Source: Micrococcales bacterium UBA3913 (lineage in GTDB: Bacteria > Actinomycetota > Actinomycetes > Actinomycetales > Microbacteriaceae). Taken from it: a stretch of 8,541 bases of DNA. Below are positions 1 through 6,877 of the stretch, piece after piece (the stretch's first letter is position 1; every line of letters starts with the position of its first letter). Below the pieces are notes generated by a model that did not search any database, was not told the origin of the DNA, and saw only the letters and a program-made list of their open reading frames with translations. The translations under genes were made by a program, and so were the position numbers. The stretch lies in assembly GCA_002391425.1 (NCBI GenBank), contig DGEZ01000091.1, positions 1 to 8,541 of the forward strand. The letters are read 5' to 3'.

Positions 1-864
1 GACCTTCGCGCGCCCCTTGGTCAGTCGATCATACTTCTTCACCTTGGCCACCTCGTCCTTCAAGCTCTCGCGCAACTCCGCGATCGTGTCGAATTCGCTG
101 GCCATCTGCGCGAAATCGTCGTCCGCCTCCGGCAGCTGGCGCTCCTTCACCGCATTCAGGGTGACCGTGATCTCTGCATCCTCACCGGCGTGGTCCCCGC
201 CCACAAGCTTCGAAGTGAACGTGGTCGTCTCACCCGCAGTGAGGGTGTCCAACGCTTCGTCGATGCCCTCAAGGAGCTGGCCCGAGCCGATCTCGTAGGA
301 GATGTTCGAGGCGTTGTCGATGACCTCGTCGCCGATCTTCGCCTCCATGTCGATGCTCGTGAAGTCCCCGTCGGATGCGGGGCGGTCCACCGTGATCAAG
401 GTGCCGAACGAGGAGCGGAGCCGATCGATCTCGGCATCCAGGTCCGCATCCTCCACTGCGGCGTTGTCCACCTCGACGGTGATCTCACTCAGTTCCGGGA
501 TCACGATCTCGGGCCGGACATCGACCTCGACATTGACGACCAGGTCGCCCTCCAGCGTGGCGGGGTCAGGAAGCTCGACAACCTCGGCCTCCGGGCGCCC
601 CAGCGGACGAAGCTCGTGCTCCGACAGAGCCTTCTGGTAGTACTCATCCAGGTGGTCGTTCACCGCATGATCCATAACGTAGCCCCTGCCCACGTGGCTA
701 TCGATCACCAGGGGCGGGACTTTGCCTTTGCGGAAGCCGGGAATAGAGATGTCCCGAGCGACATGCTTATAAGCCTCATCGAGGGCGGACTTGAACTCCG
801 CGGGCTCGATCACGATATTCAGCTTGACGCGGGTCGGGTCAAGCTTCTCAACGGTGGTCTTCAC
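1..864 (-). CDS. tig: Trigger factor, ribosome-associated chaperone (3' end outside window)
   Basis: Trigger factor binds the ribosome exit tunnel, shelters nascent chains and has peptidyl-prolyl isomerase activity. Reading the minus strand from the GTG at 864 gives 288 uninterrupted residues. The ribosome-binding loop GFRKGKVP lies at residues 43-50, the same place as the family's F-R-K signature. A linker region follows, then an FKBP-like PPIase domain at about 162-240 (SGQLLEGIDEAL around 194-205), then the start of the C-terminal helical chaperone domain (LPEADDDFAQ, 244-253). The family is usually about 430-480 residues, so roughly a third is missing beyond base 1. The GTG start fits the typical KTTVEKL-type N-terminus. 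An AGGAG sits 11 nt upstream, a rather long spacing. The gene lies 88 bp downstream of tRNA-Pro on the same strand. I found no convincing promoter in that gap, so read-through from the tRNA unit is possible. Confidence 0.97.
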   Translation of the reverse strand, partial: MKTTVEKLDPTRVKLNIVIEPAEFKSALDEAYKHVARDISIPGFRKGKVPPLVIDSHVGRGYVMDHAVNDHLDEYYQKALSEHELRPLGRPEAEVVELPDPATLEGDLVVNVEVDVRPEIVIPELSEITVEVDNAAVEDADLDAEIDRLRSSFGTLITVDRPASDGDFTSIDMEAKIGDEVIDNASNISYEIGSGQLLEGIDEALDTLTAGETTTFTSKLVGGDHAGEDAEITVTLNAVKERQLPEADDDFAQMASEFDTIAELRESLKDEVAKVKKYDRLTKGRAKV

Positions 865-899
865 GACTTCAACGACTCCTGTGTTGTTTTCCTGTTGGG

Positions 900-914
900 C
901 AGGCCGACGGCCTG
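900..914 (-). other. Short hairpin in tig leader / downstream of tRNA-Pro
   Basis: A perfect 6-bp inverted repeat (CAGGCC, GGCCTG) with a 3-nt loop lies between tRNA-Pro and tig. Read on the minus strand it is followed by CCCAAC, with no T-run. It could be a weak tRNA-Pro terminator or processing site, or a structure in the tig 5' leader. The sequence alone does not decide between these. Confidence 0.3.
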
Positions 915-951
915 ACGTCCATGGATAGCGGTTCACGTCCGTGTCCCATCC

Positions 952-1027
<76 letters not shown>

Positions 1028-1099
1028 AATCTGCCTCGTCAGCGCCCATCCGCCCGATACGCGGGAGGCAACAGCGGTGACTCGAAGGCAACCCGTGCA

Positions 1100-1124
1100 A
1101 GTCTAGCCCAAAACACGCTAGACT
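1100..1124. promoter_or_regulatory. Inverted repeat with TAGACT on both strands between divergent tRNAs
   Basis: GTCTAGC (1101-1107) and GCTAGAC (1117-1123) form a perfect 7-bp inverted repeat with a 9-nt A/C-rich spacer. The plus strand reads TAGACT at 1119-1124, about 25 bp before tRNA-Gly. The minus strand reads TAGACT at 1105-1100, about 73 bp before tRNA-Pro. TAGACT fits the TANNNT -10 form common in actinobacteria, so these may be the two divergent -10 elements. No good TTGACA-like -35 sits at the right distance on either strand, so the assignment is tentative, more so for tRNA-Pro because of its longer leader. Confidence 0.45.
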
Positions 1125-1148
1125 CGTTTGTCGTTGCCCACGCAACGT

Positions 1149-1219
1149 GGGGCCGTAGCTCAATGGTAGAGCCCCAGTCTTCCAAACTGGCTACGCGGGT
1201 TCGATTCCCGTCGGCCCCT
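1149..1219 (+). tRNA. tRNA-Gly (anticodon TCC)
   Basis: The acceptor stem GGGGCCG (1149-1155) pairs with CGGCCCC (1212-1218), and T at 1219 is the discriminator. The D arm reads AGCTCAATGGTAGAGC. The anticodon stem CCAGT/ACTGG encloses CTTCCAA, giving anticodon TCC for GGA/GGG glycine codons. The T arm contains GGTTCGATTCC. CCA is not encoded. A strong intrinsic terminator follows 9 nt after the gene, so it is probably a single-tRNA transcript. Confidence 0.97.
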
Positions 1220-1228
1220 CAGGAGAAG

Positions 1229-1254
1229 GACCCATCCGTCAGGGTGGGTCTTTT
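1229..1254 (+). terminator. Rho-independent terminator of tRNA-Gly
   Basis: GACCCATCC (1229-1237) pairs with GGGTGGGTC (1242-1250) over nine positions, including one T-G wobble. The loop is GTCA, and TTTTCTC follows directly. This is a classical intrinsic terminator on the plus strand. Confidence 0.88.
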
Positions 1255-1363
1255 CTCATGAAATACCAACACTGCAATCGAACCTGAGCCGACAGGCGAA
1301 GGGCTCCCGTCCAAAACCCCGCACCCAGGTGCATCCCCGGTTGTAGCAAAGGTACTAAGCGCC

Positions 1364-1391
1364 TTGACGGATGCCTTAGACGGGCTAGCGT
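1364..1391 (+). promoter_or_regulatory. Probable dps promoter with flanking repeats
   Basis: TTGACG (1364-1369) is a 5/6 match to the -35 consensus. It is separated by 16 bp from TAGCGT (1386-1391), an actinobacterial TANNNT -10. A start near 1398 would give a leader of about 54 nt to the dps ATG. The -35 lies inside the first copy of an imperfect direct repeat, GCCTTGACGG (1361-1370, first base G at 1361 followed by CCTTGACGG) and GCCTTAGACGG (1373-1383). GCCTTA (1373-1378) is also repeated inverted as TAAGGC (1402-1407), bracketing the -10. That layout could serve a regulator; which one is unknown. Confidence 0.55.
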
Positions 1392-1451
1392 GAATACCAC
1401 GTAAGGCGATCCGATCGCATACGTGCAACTCAGCAATGGAGGTGAGAAGCA

Positions 1452-1940
1452 ATGACACATACAGCCGTTCAGGCAAAGCCCTCGTTCAATGCCGATGTCG
1501 CTGCAGCGGTTGCCCAGTTCCTGGGCCCCGTGGTTATCGAATTGACTGCCCTGCAGATTAACGGAAAACAAGCCCATTGGCATGTTCGCGGAACATCTTT
1601 CGTACCCGTTCACGAACTGTTGGACAGCATCGTCGACCACGCACACGAGTGGACAGACCTCGCAGCTGAACGTGTCGTCGCGCTCGGACTTCCCATTGAT
1701 GCACGGGTGGGCACGGTCGCTGCACAAACACAGTCCACAGCACTGACAGCGGGGTTTGCGCCTGCTGATCAGATTATTCGGGAAGTGCTGGCCCAGATCG
1801 ATGTTGCTCGAGAAGCGGTGACGCGAGCAGTTGATGCTCTCGGTGATATCGATCCGGCGAGTCAGGATGTCTCTATAGAGATACAACGTGGACTGGACAA
1901 GGATCGTTGGTTCTTATACGCGCACATCGCGGAGGAGTAG
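1452..1940 (+). CDS. dps: Dps family ferritin-like DNA-protection protein
   Basis: Dps proteins form 12-subunit cages that oxidise and store iron with peroxide as oxidant, and in many species bind DNA, limiting Fenton damage in stress and stationary phase. The 162-residue length is normal. The ferroxidase residues are all present: H42 in AHWHVRG, H54 and D58 in PVHELLDSI, and D69 and E73 in DLAAERV. The family ending RWFLYAHIAEE is intact. There is no lysine-rich N-terminal tail of the E. coli type, so DNA binding cannot be assumed. The start is fixed by a strong GGAGGTGAG at 1438-1446. The gene stands alone, with its own promoter upstream and a hairpin downstream, between tRNA-Gly and convergent rpiB. 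By hand count about 87 of 162 codons end in G or C (54%), clearly lower than neighbouring pepN, which may mean later acquisition or different codon selection. Confidence 0.95.
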   Translation: MTHTAVQAKPSFNADVAAAVAQFLGPVVIELTALQINGKQAHWHVRGTSFVPVHELLDSIVDHAHEWTDLAAERVVALGLPIDARVGTVAAQTQSTALTAGFAPADQIIREVLAQIDVAREAVTRAVDALGDIDPASQDVSIEIQRGLDKDRWFLYAHIAEE

Positions 1941-1987
1941 CGCGTCAGAACGTGCACGACGCACAGAGAAAGCAACGGTGCTTGGCA

Positions 1988-2013
1988 GGGCGGCCCCCAC
2001 AAAGGGGCCGCCC
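1988..2013. terminator. Perfect 10-bp hairpin between convergent dps and rpiB
   Basis: GGGCGGCCCC (1988-1997) and GGGGCCGCCC (2004-2013) are exactly complementary around a CACAAA loop. It lies 48 nt after the dps stop and in the convergent gap, so it could end transcription from either side. There is no U-tract on either strand (GATCTCGTT on plus, TGCCAAGC on minus), so it is a tail-less type rather than a classical terminator. Confidence 0.65.
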
Positions 2014-2105
2014 GATCTCGTTAAGCCCCTCGACACGCCTCGTGAACCGAACCTGACCTCAGACAAACGCACCCGGACACCCCACCCCGTCCCGGGCGGG
2101 CCTAA

Positions 2106-2118
2106 CCGGCTCGGCCGG
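2106..2118 (-). terminator. Small hairpin directly after rpiB
   Basis: CCGGC (2106-2110) and GCCGG (2114-2118) pair around TCG, two bases beyond the rpiB stop codon. The stem is short and has no T-run, so it may be a weak terminator or mRNA 3'-end stabiliser, or nothing. The larger hairpin at 1988-2013 is the better candidate for ending this transcript. Confidence 0.3.
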
Positions 2119-2120
2119 AA

Positions 2121-2600
2121 TTAGCCGCGGTGACGATCCCTCTCATACGCGGAAATTTGCGCGATACGCCGAACGTGGCGCTCGTCGCCCGAGAACGGTT
2201 CGGCAAGGAAAAGATCCACGAACCGGAGCACATCCTCCATCGGGTGCTGGCGGGCCCCGATCGAGATCACATTCGCGTCATTGTGTTGACGCGCGAGAAT
2301 CGCCGTCGAGTCGTTCCACACGAGGGCAGCCCGCACCCCATCCACCTTGTTCGCCGCGATCTGTTCCCCGTTCCCGGACCCGCCAAGAACAATACCGAAC
2401 GCAGCTCGCCCAAGGGCGGTATCCGACACGACCGCCTCGGCCGCGGCGATGCAGAAGCCGGGATAGTCATCCAGGGGGTCGTAACTGACCGGCCCGTGGT
2501 CGACGACGTCGAAGCCCTGAGATCGCAGGTGATCGATGATGCTGTGGCTGAACTCCAGGCCCGCATGATCGGTCGCAATGTGAATAGTCGGCTTCGCCAT
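2121..2600 (-). CDS. rpiB: Ribose-5-phosphate isomerase B, glutamate (mycobacterial) type
   Basis: RpiB interconverts ribose 5-phosphate and ribulose 5-phosphate in the cytosolic non-oxidative pentose phosphate pathway. The 159-residue product starts MAKPTIHIATDHAG, with D11 and H12 at the substrate site. It carries GGSGNGEQIAANK at 73-85, the anion-hole loop, and RQHND at 105-109 with the conserved histidine H107. The catalytic base position is E79, matching the glutamate of M. tuberculosis RpiB; E. coli-type enzymes have a cysteine in this region. The reading frame stays open 40 codons further upstream, but the ATG at 2600 fits the family N-terminus and has GAGGA at the right distance (2607-2611, 6-nt gap). 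The gene is divergent from pepN and convergent with dps. Some close relatives act on other sugar phosphates, but the motif match favours ribose 5-phosphate. Confidence 0.95.
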   Translation of the reverse strand: MAKPTIHIATDHAGLEFSHSIIDHLRSQGFDVVDHGPVSYDPLDDYPGFCIAAAEAVVSDTALGRAAFGIVLGGSGNGEQIAANKVDGVRAALVWNDSTAILARQHNDANVISIGARQHPMEDVLRFVDLFLAEPFSGDERHVRRIAQISAYERDRHRG

Positions 2601-2660
2601 CGAAAATCCTCGCTCATCATCTTCCCTGCACAGCGGACGGCCGCACAGTCCACTCCCCCA

Positions 2661-2666
2661 AGCATA
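2661..2666 (-). promoter_or_regulatory. Candidate -10 element for rpiB
   Basis: The minus strand reads TATGCT here, four of six matches to TATAAT, placing a start about 53 nt before the rpiB ATG. No recognisable -35 lies 16-18 bp upstream, so support is weak. Confidence 0.25.
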
Positions 2667-2721
2667 CGCAGAAATCCGGGCACCGAGCCGCGCTACCAGC
2701 GTGCACACGGACCGAGCCAAT

Positions 2722-2727
2722 TAGACT
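2722..2727 (+). promoter_or_regulatory. Candidate -10 element for the pepN operon
   Basis: TAGACT at 2722-2727 is the same hexamer seen in both orientations between the tRNA genes. It would start transcription near 2734, about 40 nt before the pepN GTG. There is no clear -35. Being intergenic and identical to the tRNA hexamers supports it modestly. Confidence 0.4.
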
Positions 2728-2774
2728 GTCGGAGAGTCCCAGTTCAGGGAGCCCGATAGAGAAAGCAGTACATC

Positions 2775-5315
2775 GTGCCCGGAGAAAACCTCACCAGAGT
2801 CGAAGCGGCGCAGCGTCGCAGCGTTGTCACCACGGAGAGCTATGACATCGCGTTGGATCTGACCAGCGGCGAGCAGACCTTCCACAGCACTACCGTGATC
2901 CGGTTCACGGCAACCCCGGGAGAATCGACCTTCTTGGATGCGGTCGGGGCGACGCTGCACAGCATCACGCACAACGGGCGATCCGTCCCGGTGGAGAACT
3001 ACGACGGCGCGCGCATCCAGATCGACAACCTGGAGAGTGAGAACGAGGTCGTCGTCGACGGCGATTTCCGGTACGTGAACACCGGCGAGGGCTTGCACCG
3101 GTTCGTTGACCCCGTCGACGGCCAGGTATACCTGTACAGCCAGTTCGAGGTGCCGGATGCGCGTAAGGTGTACGCAAACTTCGAGCAACCGGATCTAAAA
3201 GCACAGTTCACGTTCACAATCACCGCACCCAAGAACTGGGTGGTCGTCTCCAACACCCCCGCCGCCGAGCCGGAACCCTCGGGAGAAGACGCTCTGGTGT
3301 GGCGCTTCCAGCCCACGCAACGCATCTCCACCTACATCACCGCGATCGTGGCCGGCCCGTACGTGGGCTACCGCAGCGAGCTCACCAGCACCGATGGGCG
3401 CACGATCCCGTTGGGCGTGTACTGCCGCGCATCCCTGGCCGAGCACCTGGACGCGGAGTACATCTTCGACATCACCCGGAAGGGTTTCGCTTTCTTCGAG
3501 AAAGAGTTCAACTGGCCGTACCCGTTCGAGAAGTACGATCAGCTGTTCGTCCCCGAGTTCAACGCCGGGGCCATGGAAAACGCGGGATGCGTCACGCACA
3601 CTGAGGCGTACGTGTTCCGCTCCAAGGTGCCGGATGCGATGCGCGAACGCCGCGTCGTGACCATCCTGCACGAACTCGCGCACATGTGGTTCGGCGATCT
3701 CGTCACTATGAAGTGGTGGAACGACCTGTGGCTGAACGAGAGCTTCGCCGAGTTCATGTCCACGCTCGCCACCGCGGAAGCCACCGAGTGGAGCACTAAC
3801 TGGGCCACGTTCAATTCCTCGGAGAAGTCGTGGGCGTACCGACAGGACCAGCTGCCCTCGACGCACCCGATCGTCGCCCCGATCACTGACCTGAACGATG
3901 TGCAGGTCAACTTCGATGGGATCACCTACGCCAAGGGCGCATCCGTACTCAAGCAGCTTGTCGCCTGGGTGGGCCGTGACCACTTCTTCCAGGGGGTGCA
4001 CCAGTACTTCCTCGCGCACGCGCACGGGAACACCGAGCTGAATGATCTGCTCACCGAGCTGGCCGCCGCCAGTGGGCGCGATCTTGCGTCCTGGTCGAAG
4101 CTGTGGCTGGAAACCGCCGGGGTAAATACCCTCCGGCTCGACCTCGATGTCGACGATGCCGGGGTGATTCGTTCTGCTGCGGTGGTGCAGACCACCCCCG
4201 CGGAGCACCCGGTGCAGCGCCCGCACCGCCTCGGGATCGGGTTCTACGGCACGGAGGCCGACCAGGTGGTGCGTTCCGCTGGCTGGGAGGTAGACATCGA
4301 CGGCGAGCGCACCGAGATCGCCGAACTCGTCGGGAAGACCCGCCCAGCACTCATCCTGCTCAACGACAACGACCTCGCGTACGCGAAGATCCGTCTGGAT
4401 GCGGACTCGCACGCGTTCTCCCTGACGAACCTCTCCCGCATTGCGGACCCGCTGGCCCGCGCTCTCATCTGGGGTGCGGAGTGGGACGCCACCCGCGACG
4501 CGGAGACACCCGCGAGCGACTTCGTGACCCTCGTCCTGGAGAACATCGGTGCCGAAACCGAGTCCACCGTCGTGCGAACCGTCCTGGGGCAGCTACTCAC
4601 CACTGCCACGATGTACGTTTCCCCGCAGAAACGGCAGAGCACCCTGCGCCAGGTGGCAGACACGCTCTGGCAGCTCGCCCGCACGGCACCGGGAGGGTCG
4701 GACCGGCAGTTCCAGTTCGTGCGGCACTTCGCGTTTACTGCCTCCACGCAGGAGCACGGCGCGATCCTGGCCCAGTTGCGCTCCGGGGAGATCACCCTGC
4801 CGGGCCTCGAGATCGACACCGACCTCGACTGGGAGTTGCTTATTGGGCTGGTCGCCCTCGGCGAGGCAGGCGAGGACGATATTGCGGCGGCACGCACGAA
4901 GGACCCGACCGCCACCGGTGGCCAGGCTGCTGCCCGGGCGCTGGCGAGCATCCCCACCGTCCAGGCGAAGCTTGCCGCACTGGACAGGCTCACCCAGGAC
5001 GAGACCCTGCCCAACCTGATCCTGCGGAACACCGCTAGCGGCCTGCTGCGCGCCAATGACCCGGCCCTGCTCGAAGCGATCGTGGAACCATACTTCGAGC
5101 GCATCGTGCCGGTGTGGGATGCGCGCAGCTTCCACATCAGCGAAGAGATCATCGACGGGGCATTCCCTGCTCCCCTGGCCACACGCGAACTGCTCGACCG
5201 GGCACAGCAGTGGCTGGATGAGAACCCCGACCAGCCCAGTGCCCTGCGGCGCATGATCATTGAGGGCGCGGCCAGCGTGCAGCGCGCTCTGGACGTCCAG
5301 AGCAGGGATGCGTAA
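2775..5315 (+). CDS. pepN: Aminopeptidase N, M1 family zinc metallopeptidase
   Basis: PepN removes N-terminal residues from peptides in the cytosol, finishing protein turnover. The 846-residue product has the full M1 layout: an N-terminal beta domain (about 1-190), a thermolysin-like catalytic domain (about 191-440), a short beta segment, and a helical ERAP1-like C-terminal domain from about 525 (ILLNDNDLAYAK) to the end. The exopeptidase motif GAMEN is at 265-269. The zinc site HELAH is at 299-303, with the third ligand E322 in LNESF. The catalytic tyrosine is Y385 in ITYAKGAS. No signal peptide is seen. The GTG start at 2775 gives the MPGENLTR N-terminus typical of actinobacterial PepN. Its Shine-Dalgarno is weak (AGAGAAAG, 2758-2765). 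The gene opens an operon with the MscS channel and globin genes; its stop codon overlaps the next start by 1 nt. Confidence 0.97.
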   Translation: MPGENLTRVEAAQRRSVVTTESYDIALDLTSGEQTFHSTTVIRFTATPGESTFLDAVGATLHSITHNGRSVPVENYDGARIQIDNLESENEVVVDGDFRYVNTGEGLHRFVDPVDGQVYLYSQFEVPDARKVYANFEQPDLKAQFTFTITAPKNWVVVSNTPAAEPEPSGEDALVWRFQPTQRISTYITAIVAGPYVGYRSELTSTDGRTIPLGVYCRASLAEHLDAEYIFDITRKGFAFFEKEFNWPYPFEKYDQLFVPEFNAGAMENAGCVTHTEAYVFRSKVPDAMRERRVVTILHELAHMWFGDLVTMKWWNDLWLNESFAEFMSTLATAEATEWSTNWATFNSSEKSWAYRQDQLPSTHPIVAPITDLNDVQVNFDGITYAKGASVLKQLVAWVGRDHFFQGVHQYFLAHAHGNTELNDLLTELAAASGRDLASWSKLWLETAGVNTLRLDLDVDDAGVIRSAAVVQTTPAEHPVQRPHRLGIGFYGTEADQVVRSAGWEVDIDGERTEIAELVGKTRPALILLNDNDLAYAKIRLDADSHAFSLTNLSRIADPLARALIWGAEWDATRDAETPASDFVTLVLENIGAETESTVVRTVLGQLLTTATMYVSPQKRQSTLRQVADTLWQLARTAPGGSDRQFQFVRHFAFTASTQEHGAILAQLRSGEITLPGLEIDTDLDWELLIGLVALGEAGEDDIAAARTKDPTATGGQAAARALASIPTVQAKLAALDRLTQDETLPNLILRNTASGLLRANDPALLEAIVEPYFERIVPVWDARSFHISEEIIDGAFPAPLATRELLDRAQQWLDENPDQPSALRRMIIEGAASVQRALDVQSRDA

Positions 5316-6436
5316 TGATCCTCGCAGAGGAGGCTCCGGCGGCATCCAGCTGGTGGGACACGGTGGTGACGTGGGTCGCCACCGTCATCAACTGGGAGCA
5401 GATCGGGGGCGTGCTTGGGGTACTCATCGGCACCTTCGTCATCCAACGCATCCTGATACTCATCGTGCGGCGGACCGTCACGCGAATCGTCAGCGGGGCG
5501 AAGACGAAGAGTCACATCGAGGAGACGTCGCAGATCCTCGTGTCTCCCCTCGCCCAGGCACGCGTCATCCAGCGCACCCGGACAATCGGAAGCGCGCTGG
5601 AGAACTTCCTCACCTGGATACTCGTCTTCATCGCGCTCGGCACGATCCTGGCGATCCTCAACTTCAACGTCGGGGCGATTGTCGCCAGTGCCGGGATCAT
5701 CGGCGCTGCCCTCGCCTTCGGTGCACAGAACATTGTCAAGGACCTGCTCGCCGGCATGTTCATGGTGTTCGAGGATCAGCTCGGTGTCGGGGACATCGTG
5801 GATGTGGGGACCGTGAGCGGCTTCGTCGAGGCCGTGGGCGTGCGGGTCACCAAGATCCGTGACGTGGATGGGACGCTGTGGTACGTACGCAACGGCGAAA
5901 TCATTCGCGTTGGAAACAAATCCCAAGGCTGGGGCCGTGCCGTCGTCGAGATCACCGTGCCCAGCGACCAGAACCTCAGCACGGTCGAGGATGCGCTCAC
6001 TGAGGCTGCGACCGACGTGACGACCTCCGTGCAGTGGAAGGGCAAGGTGGTGGGGCAGCCCGAGGTGTGGGGCTTGGACACGCTCACCGGCGTGGGGATG
6101 GTCTTCAAACTGGCCGTCAAGACGCGCCCCGCCCAGCAGACGGACCTGTCCCGGGCCCTGCGCCGGGCCATCCACGACCGCTTCGCGGCCACAGGCATCC
6201 CCCTGATCACCACCGACGGCCGGCCAGTGACGCTGAGGGCGACCTCGAGCGCATCCAAGGCCCCCAAAGGGTCCTCCTCTCGTCCGGCCACCGGGTCGTC
6301 GCCCAAGCTGAAGACGCAGCCGACGCCCCTGCCCGGGGGAACATCCCGTTCCGTTGCGCCCGGCCAGGCGGAGAAGTCGGAAACAACCGACACTGGAGAC
6401 GACACCACCCCCATCGAAGACCGCTATCGGGGGTAG
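5315..6436 (+). CDS. MscS-family small-conductance mechanosensitive channel
   Basis: MscS channels open under membrane tension to release solutes during hypo-osmotic shock. This 373-residue protein shows three likely membrane segments: about 31-52, 96-118, and a pore-lining helix region at about 120-152 (VGAIVASAGIIGAALAFGAQ), followed by VKDLLAGMFMVFEDQLGVGD, the family signature. The beta-domain segment IRDVDGTLWYVRNGEIIRVGNKS (in part) spans 181-203, and an alpha/beta cytoplasmic domain runs to about 305. Residues 310-373 are rich in Ser, Thr, Pro, Lys and Gly and look disordered. This tail is absent from the core family and conservation is not expected. The ATG overlaps the pepN TAA by one base and has AGGGA at 5304-5308, so translation is probably coupled. 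The globin start lies 3 nt after its stop. The exact subfamily and any non-osmotic role cannot be read from the sequence. Confidence 0.92.
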   Translation: MILAEEAPAASSWWDTVVTWVATVINWEQIGGVLGVLIGTFVIQRILILIVRRTVTRIVSGAKTKSHIEETSQILVSPLAQARVIQRTRTIGSALENFLTWILVFIALGTILAILNFNVGAIVASAGIIGAALAFGAQNIVKDLLAGMFMVFEDQLGVGDIVDVGTVSGFVEAVGVRVTKIRDVDGTLWYVRNGEIIRVGNKSQGWGRAVVEITVPSDQNLSTVEDALTEAATDVTTSVQWKGKVVGQPEVWGLDTLTGVGMVFKLAVKTRPAQQTDLSRALRRAIHDRFAATGIPLITTDGRPVTLRATSSASKAPKGSSSRPATGSSPKLKTQPTPLPGGTSRSVAPGQAEKSETTDTGDDTTPIEDRYRG

Positions 6437-6439
6437 GCA

Positions 6440-6811
6440 GTGAGTTTCTACGACGAGATTGGCGGCGAGTCCACGATCGCCGCCATCGCACGGGGCTTCT
6501 ACGCCCGGGTCGCGGCCGACCCGGTGCTCCTGCCGCTATACCCAGAGCGTGACCTCGCTCCCGCCCAGCGGCGCCTAGAGTTGTTCCTCGCCCAATACTG
6601 GGGAGGCCCGACAACGTACTCCGAGGAACGCGGGCACCCGAGGCTGCGGATGCGGCACATGCCCTATGTGATCACGCCCGAGGTGCGCGACCACTGGCTC
6701 AGTTGCATGCTCGGGGCCATCGACGACGCAGAGCTGGACACCCAGCACCACGCGGACTTCGTCGACTACGTGACGAGGGCAGCAGACGCAATGATCAACG
6801 CCCGCGGCTAG
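6440..6811 (+). CDS. glbO: Group II truncated haemoglobin (trHbO)
   Basis: Group II truncated haemoglobins bind haem and O2 and are linked to redox and NO or peroxide chemistry; the physiological role here is not determined. The 123-residue product resembles mycobacterial GlbO through almost its whole length, including LAQYWGGPTTYSEERGHPRL (49-68). Landmark residues are present: Y21 (B10), Y34 (CD1), the proximal histidine H73 (F8) in RMRH, and W86 (G8) in RDHWL. That set (Tyr CD1, Trp G8) is characteristic of group II. The GTG start is placed by the family N-terminus (SFYDEIGG) and lies 3 nt after the MscS gene stop. The only purine-rich stretch, GGGGGTAGG, overlaps that stop and is very close, so translation probably depends on coupling. 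It is the last gene of the pepN operon and converges on the unknown gene at 6878. Confidence 0.95.
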   Translation: MSFYDEIGGESTIAAIARGFYARVAADPVLLPLYPERDLAPAQRRLELFLAQYWGGPTTYSEERGHPRLRMRHMPYVITPEVRDHWLSCMLGAIDDAELDTQHHADFVDYVTRAADAMINARG

Positions 6812-6877
6812 CAGTCCCGCTGCCCGGTTCGCGCCCCTGACGCACTCGCGAGTTAGGCCCGGAATCCCATCCCCAGT

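Noticed and set aside
190..915. A 241-codon plus-strand open frame opposite tig.
   Set aside because: The minus strand encodes an unmistakable trigger factor over the same bases.
1149..2120. tRNA-Gly as an integration site with dps as cargo of a small element.
   Set aside because: I looked for a second copy of the tRNA 3' end downstream and found none, and there is no integrase or other mobile gene. The dps composition signal is reported separately without this claim.
2601..2720. 40-residue N-terminal extension of RpiB.
   Set aside because: The family starts at the ATG at 2600, which has its own ribosome binding site; the extension would cover the intergenic promoter region.
3195..4412. A 405-codon minus-strand open frame inside pepN.
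   Set aside because: It lies wholly opposite the catalytic domain of PepN and shows no recognisable domain; long antisense frames are expected at this GC content.
4244..6175. A 643-codon open frame on the minus strand across the end of pepN and the MscS gene.
   Set aside because: It is antisense to two genes with complete family motifs. Its translation is low-complexity Arg/Ser/Asp/His-rich sequence typical of shadow frames in high-GC DNA.
6844..6853. ACTCGCGAGT, a 10-bp perfect palindrome between glbO and the convergent unknown gene.
   Set aside because: As RNA it could form only a 3-bp stem around CGCG, and there is no T-run; a 10-bp palindrome is not rare enough to call an operator or terminator.
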